A DNA stretch of 14,749 bases from DSNY01 sp016861185 (GTDB taxonomy: Bacteria > Pseudomonadota > Gammaproteobacteria > Burkholderiales > Burkholderiaceae_F). Below are positions 13,708-14,749 of the stretch, piece after piece. The stretch spans positions 1-14,749 of the forward strand of contig SZOR01000104.1 of assembly GCA_030263275.1 (NCBI GenBank), read 5' to 3'. Below the pieces are notes generated by a model that saw only the letters and a list, made by a program, of their open reading frames with translations, was not told the DNA's origin and ran no database searches. The position numbers and the translations under genes were made by a program. Every line of letters starts with the position of its first letter. Positions within the stretch are counted from its first letter, which is position 1.

Positions 13708-14749
13708 ATGCAACTCGGTGAAGCGCTCACGCGCGCGCTCGCGGCGCACGGCGCGACGGAGATCTTCGGCATCCCCGGCGACTTCGCGTTGCCGCTGTTC
13801 AAGTCGTTCGAGGACAGCGGCATCCTGCCGCTGTACACGCTGAGCCACGAACCGGCGGTCGGCTTCGCGGCCGACGCCTCCGCGCGGATGCGCTGCCGTC
13901 CCGGCGTGGCGGCGGTGACCTACGGCGCGGGCGCGCTGAACATGGTCAACCCGATCGCCGGTGCGTACGCGGAGAAGTCGCCCGTCGTCGTCATCTCCGG
14001 TGCACCGGGGGCGCGCGAGCGGGGCAGCGGCTTGTCGCTGCACCATCAGGGGCGCACGCTCGATTCGCAGCTCCACGTGTTCGCCGAGATCACCTGCGAC
14101 CAGGCGCAGTTGACCGACGCGGCGACCGCGCCGCGCGCGATCGCGCGCGTGCTCGCCAACTGCATCCGCCATTCGCTGCCGGTCTACATCGAGGTGCCGC
14201 GCGACATGGTGAGCGCCGAATGCGGCGCCGTGGCGCGCCAGCCCGAGCCGCCGCTCGACCGCGAAGCGCTCGCCGCCTGCGCCGACGAGATCCTCGCGCG
14301 GCTGGCCGCGGCGAAGTCGCCGGCGCTGATGGTCGGCGTCGAGGTGCGCCGCTATGCGCTCGAAGCGCGCGTCGCCGAACTCGCGCGCCGCCTGCAGCTT
14401 CCCGTCGTCACGAGCTTCATGGGGCGCGGGCTGCTCTCCGATTCCGGCGCGCCGGTGCTCGGCACCTATCTCGGCGCCGCCGGCGCGCCGGCGGTCACGC
14501 GCGTCGTCGAGGACTCCGACGGCCTGCTGCTGCTCGGCGTGATCCTGTCGGATACCAACTTCGGCGTCTCGGAGAAAAAGATCGACCTGCGCCGCGCGAT
14601 CCACGCCTTCGACGGCCGCGTCACGCTCGGCTATCACGTCTACCCGGACGCGCCGCTCGCCGCGCTCGTCGACGCGCTGCTCGAGCGGCTGCCGCAGCCG
14701 ACCGCGGCGAAGCCCGCCGCCGCGCCGGCGCCGGCGCCGCGCCGGCTCG
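13708..14749 (+). CDS. ipdC: Thiamine-diphosphate 2-keto acid decarboxylase, indolepyruvate/phenylpyruvate type (partial)
   Basis: The first 347 codons are present; the C-terminal cofactor-binding domain lies outside the window. The enzyme would decarboxylate an aryl or branched 2-keto acid to its aldehyde. Residues expected for the pyruvate decarboxylase branch are Asp25 in GIPGDF, Glu48 in LSHEPAVGF, and His112-His113 in LHHQGRTLD. These, with VTYGAGALNMVNPIAGAY (70-87) and SPVVVISGAPG, agree closely with Azospirillum indolepyruvate/phenylpyruvate decarboxylase as I remember it. Acetolactate synthase-like enzymes lack the His pair. The ATG follows AAGGA at the right distance. The middle domain runs to about 330 and then a Pro/Ala-rich linker (residues 333-345) begins. 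The preference between indolepyruvate, phenylpyruvate and other keto acids cannot be told from this part. Confidence 0.87.
   Translation, partial: MQLGEALTRALAAHGATEIFGIPGDFALPLFKSFEDSGILPLYTLSHEPAVGFAADASARMRCRPGVAAVTYGAGALNMVNPIAGAYAEKSPVVVISGAPGARERGSGLSLHHQGRTLDSQLHVFAEITCDQAQLTDAATAPRAIARVLANCIRHSLPVYIEVPRDMVSAECGAVARQPEPPLDREALAACADEILARLAAAKSPALMVGVEVRRYALEARVAELARRLQLPVVTSFMGRGLLSDSGAPVLGTYLGAAGAPAVTRVVEDSDGLLLLGVILSDTNFGVSEKKIDLRRAIHAFDGRVTLGYHVYPDAPLAALVDALLERLPQPTAAKPAAAPAPAPRRL

Noticed and set aside
13636..14637. A 333-codon minus-strand frame opposite the decarboxylase gene.
   Set aside because: It is antisense to a well-conserved thiamine-diphosphate enzyme and has no sensible composition.
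1..14749. A defence, secretion or biosynthetic system spread over the window.
   Set aside because: Every gene but one small protein belongs to a known housekeeping, transport or metabolic family, and the gene order is largely that of a known conserved locus.

Overview
This is a GC-rich stretch with tightly packed genes and very few intergenic bases. It reads as a chromosomal housekeeping region of a betaproteobacterium, probably of the Burkholderiales or a relative. That placement is an inference from protein style and from a conserved gene order; there is no rRNA or other marker to fix the taxon. The core of the window is the neighbourhood mltD - gloB - yafS-like methyltransferase - rnhA - dnaQ, which I also know from E. 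coli. Here a two-gene RND efflux unit sits between rnhA and dnaQ.

Layout. 1-1416 (-) is a sensor histidine kinase cut by the window edge. 1608-1682 (-) is tRNA-Val(CAC). 1736-3283 (+) is an AMP-forming acyl-CoA synthetase. It converges on, and overlaps by 8 bp, dnaQ at 3276-3974 (-). 4096-7188 and 7185-8309 (-) are an RND permease and its periplasmic adaptor, joined by an ATGA overlap. 8373-8894 (-) is rnhA and 8891-9766 (-) a class I-like methyltransferase, again with an ATGA overlap. Divergent from these run gloB (9808-10596), mltD (10652-12214), fabI (12252-13049) and a small unknown protein (13075-13482). After a 225-bp gap carrying a long inverted repeat comes an indolepyruvate/phenylpyruvate-type decarboxylase (13708 to the right edge, partial).

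Functions: replication fidelity and RNA-DNA hybrid removal (dnaQ, rnhA); methylglyoxal detoxification (gloB); peptidoglycan turnover (mltD); fatty acid synthesis (fabI); acyl activation; export of toxic compounds (RND pair); signalling (kinase); 2-keto acid decarboxylation. Apart from likely co-transcription within the minus-strand block (methyltransferase-rnhA-adaptor-permease, perhaps dnaQ) and the plus-strand block (gloB-mltD-fabI-unknown), the genes do not form one pathway.

No gap without a gene exceeds 300 bp; the largest are 13483-13707 and 1417-1607. I see no transposase, integrase, CRISPR array, phage gene or riboswitch. I found no convincing undescribed multi-gene system. The points most worth a second look are the CxxC in the kinase dimerisation hairpin, the degenerate SAM motif of the methyltransferase, the unknown protein after fabI, the long inverted repeat, and a hairpin that could mask the ribosome site of the decarboxylase.
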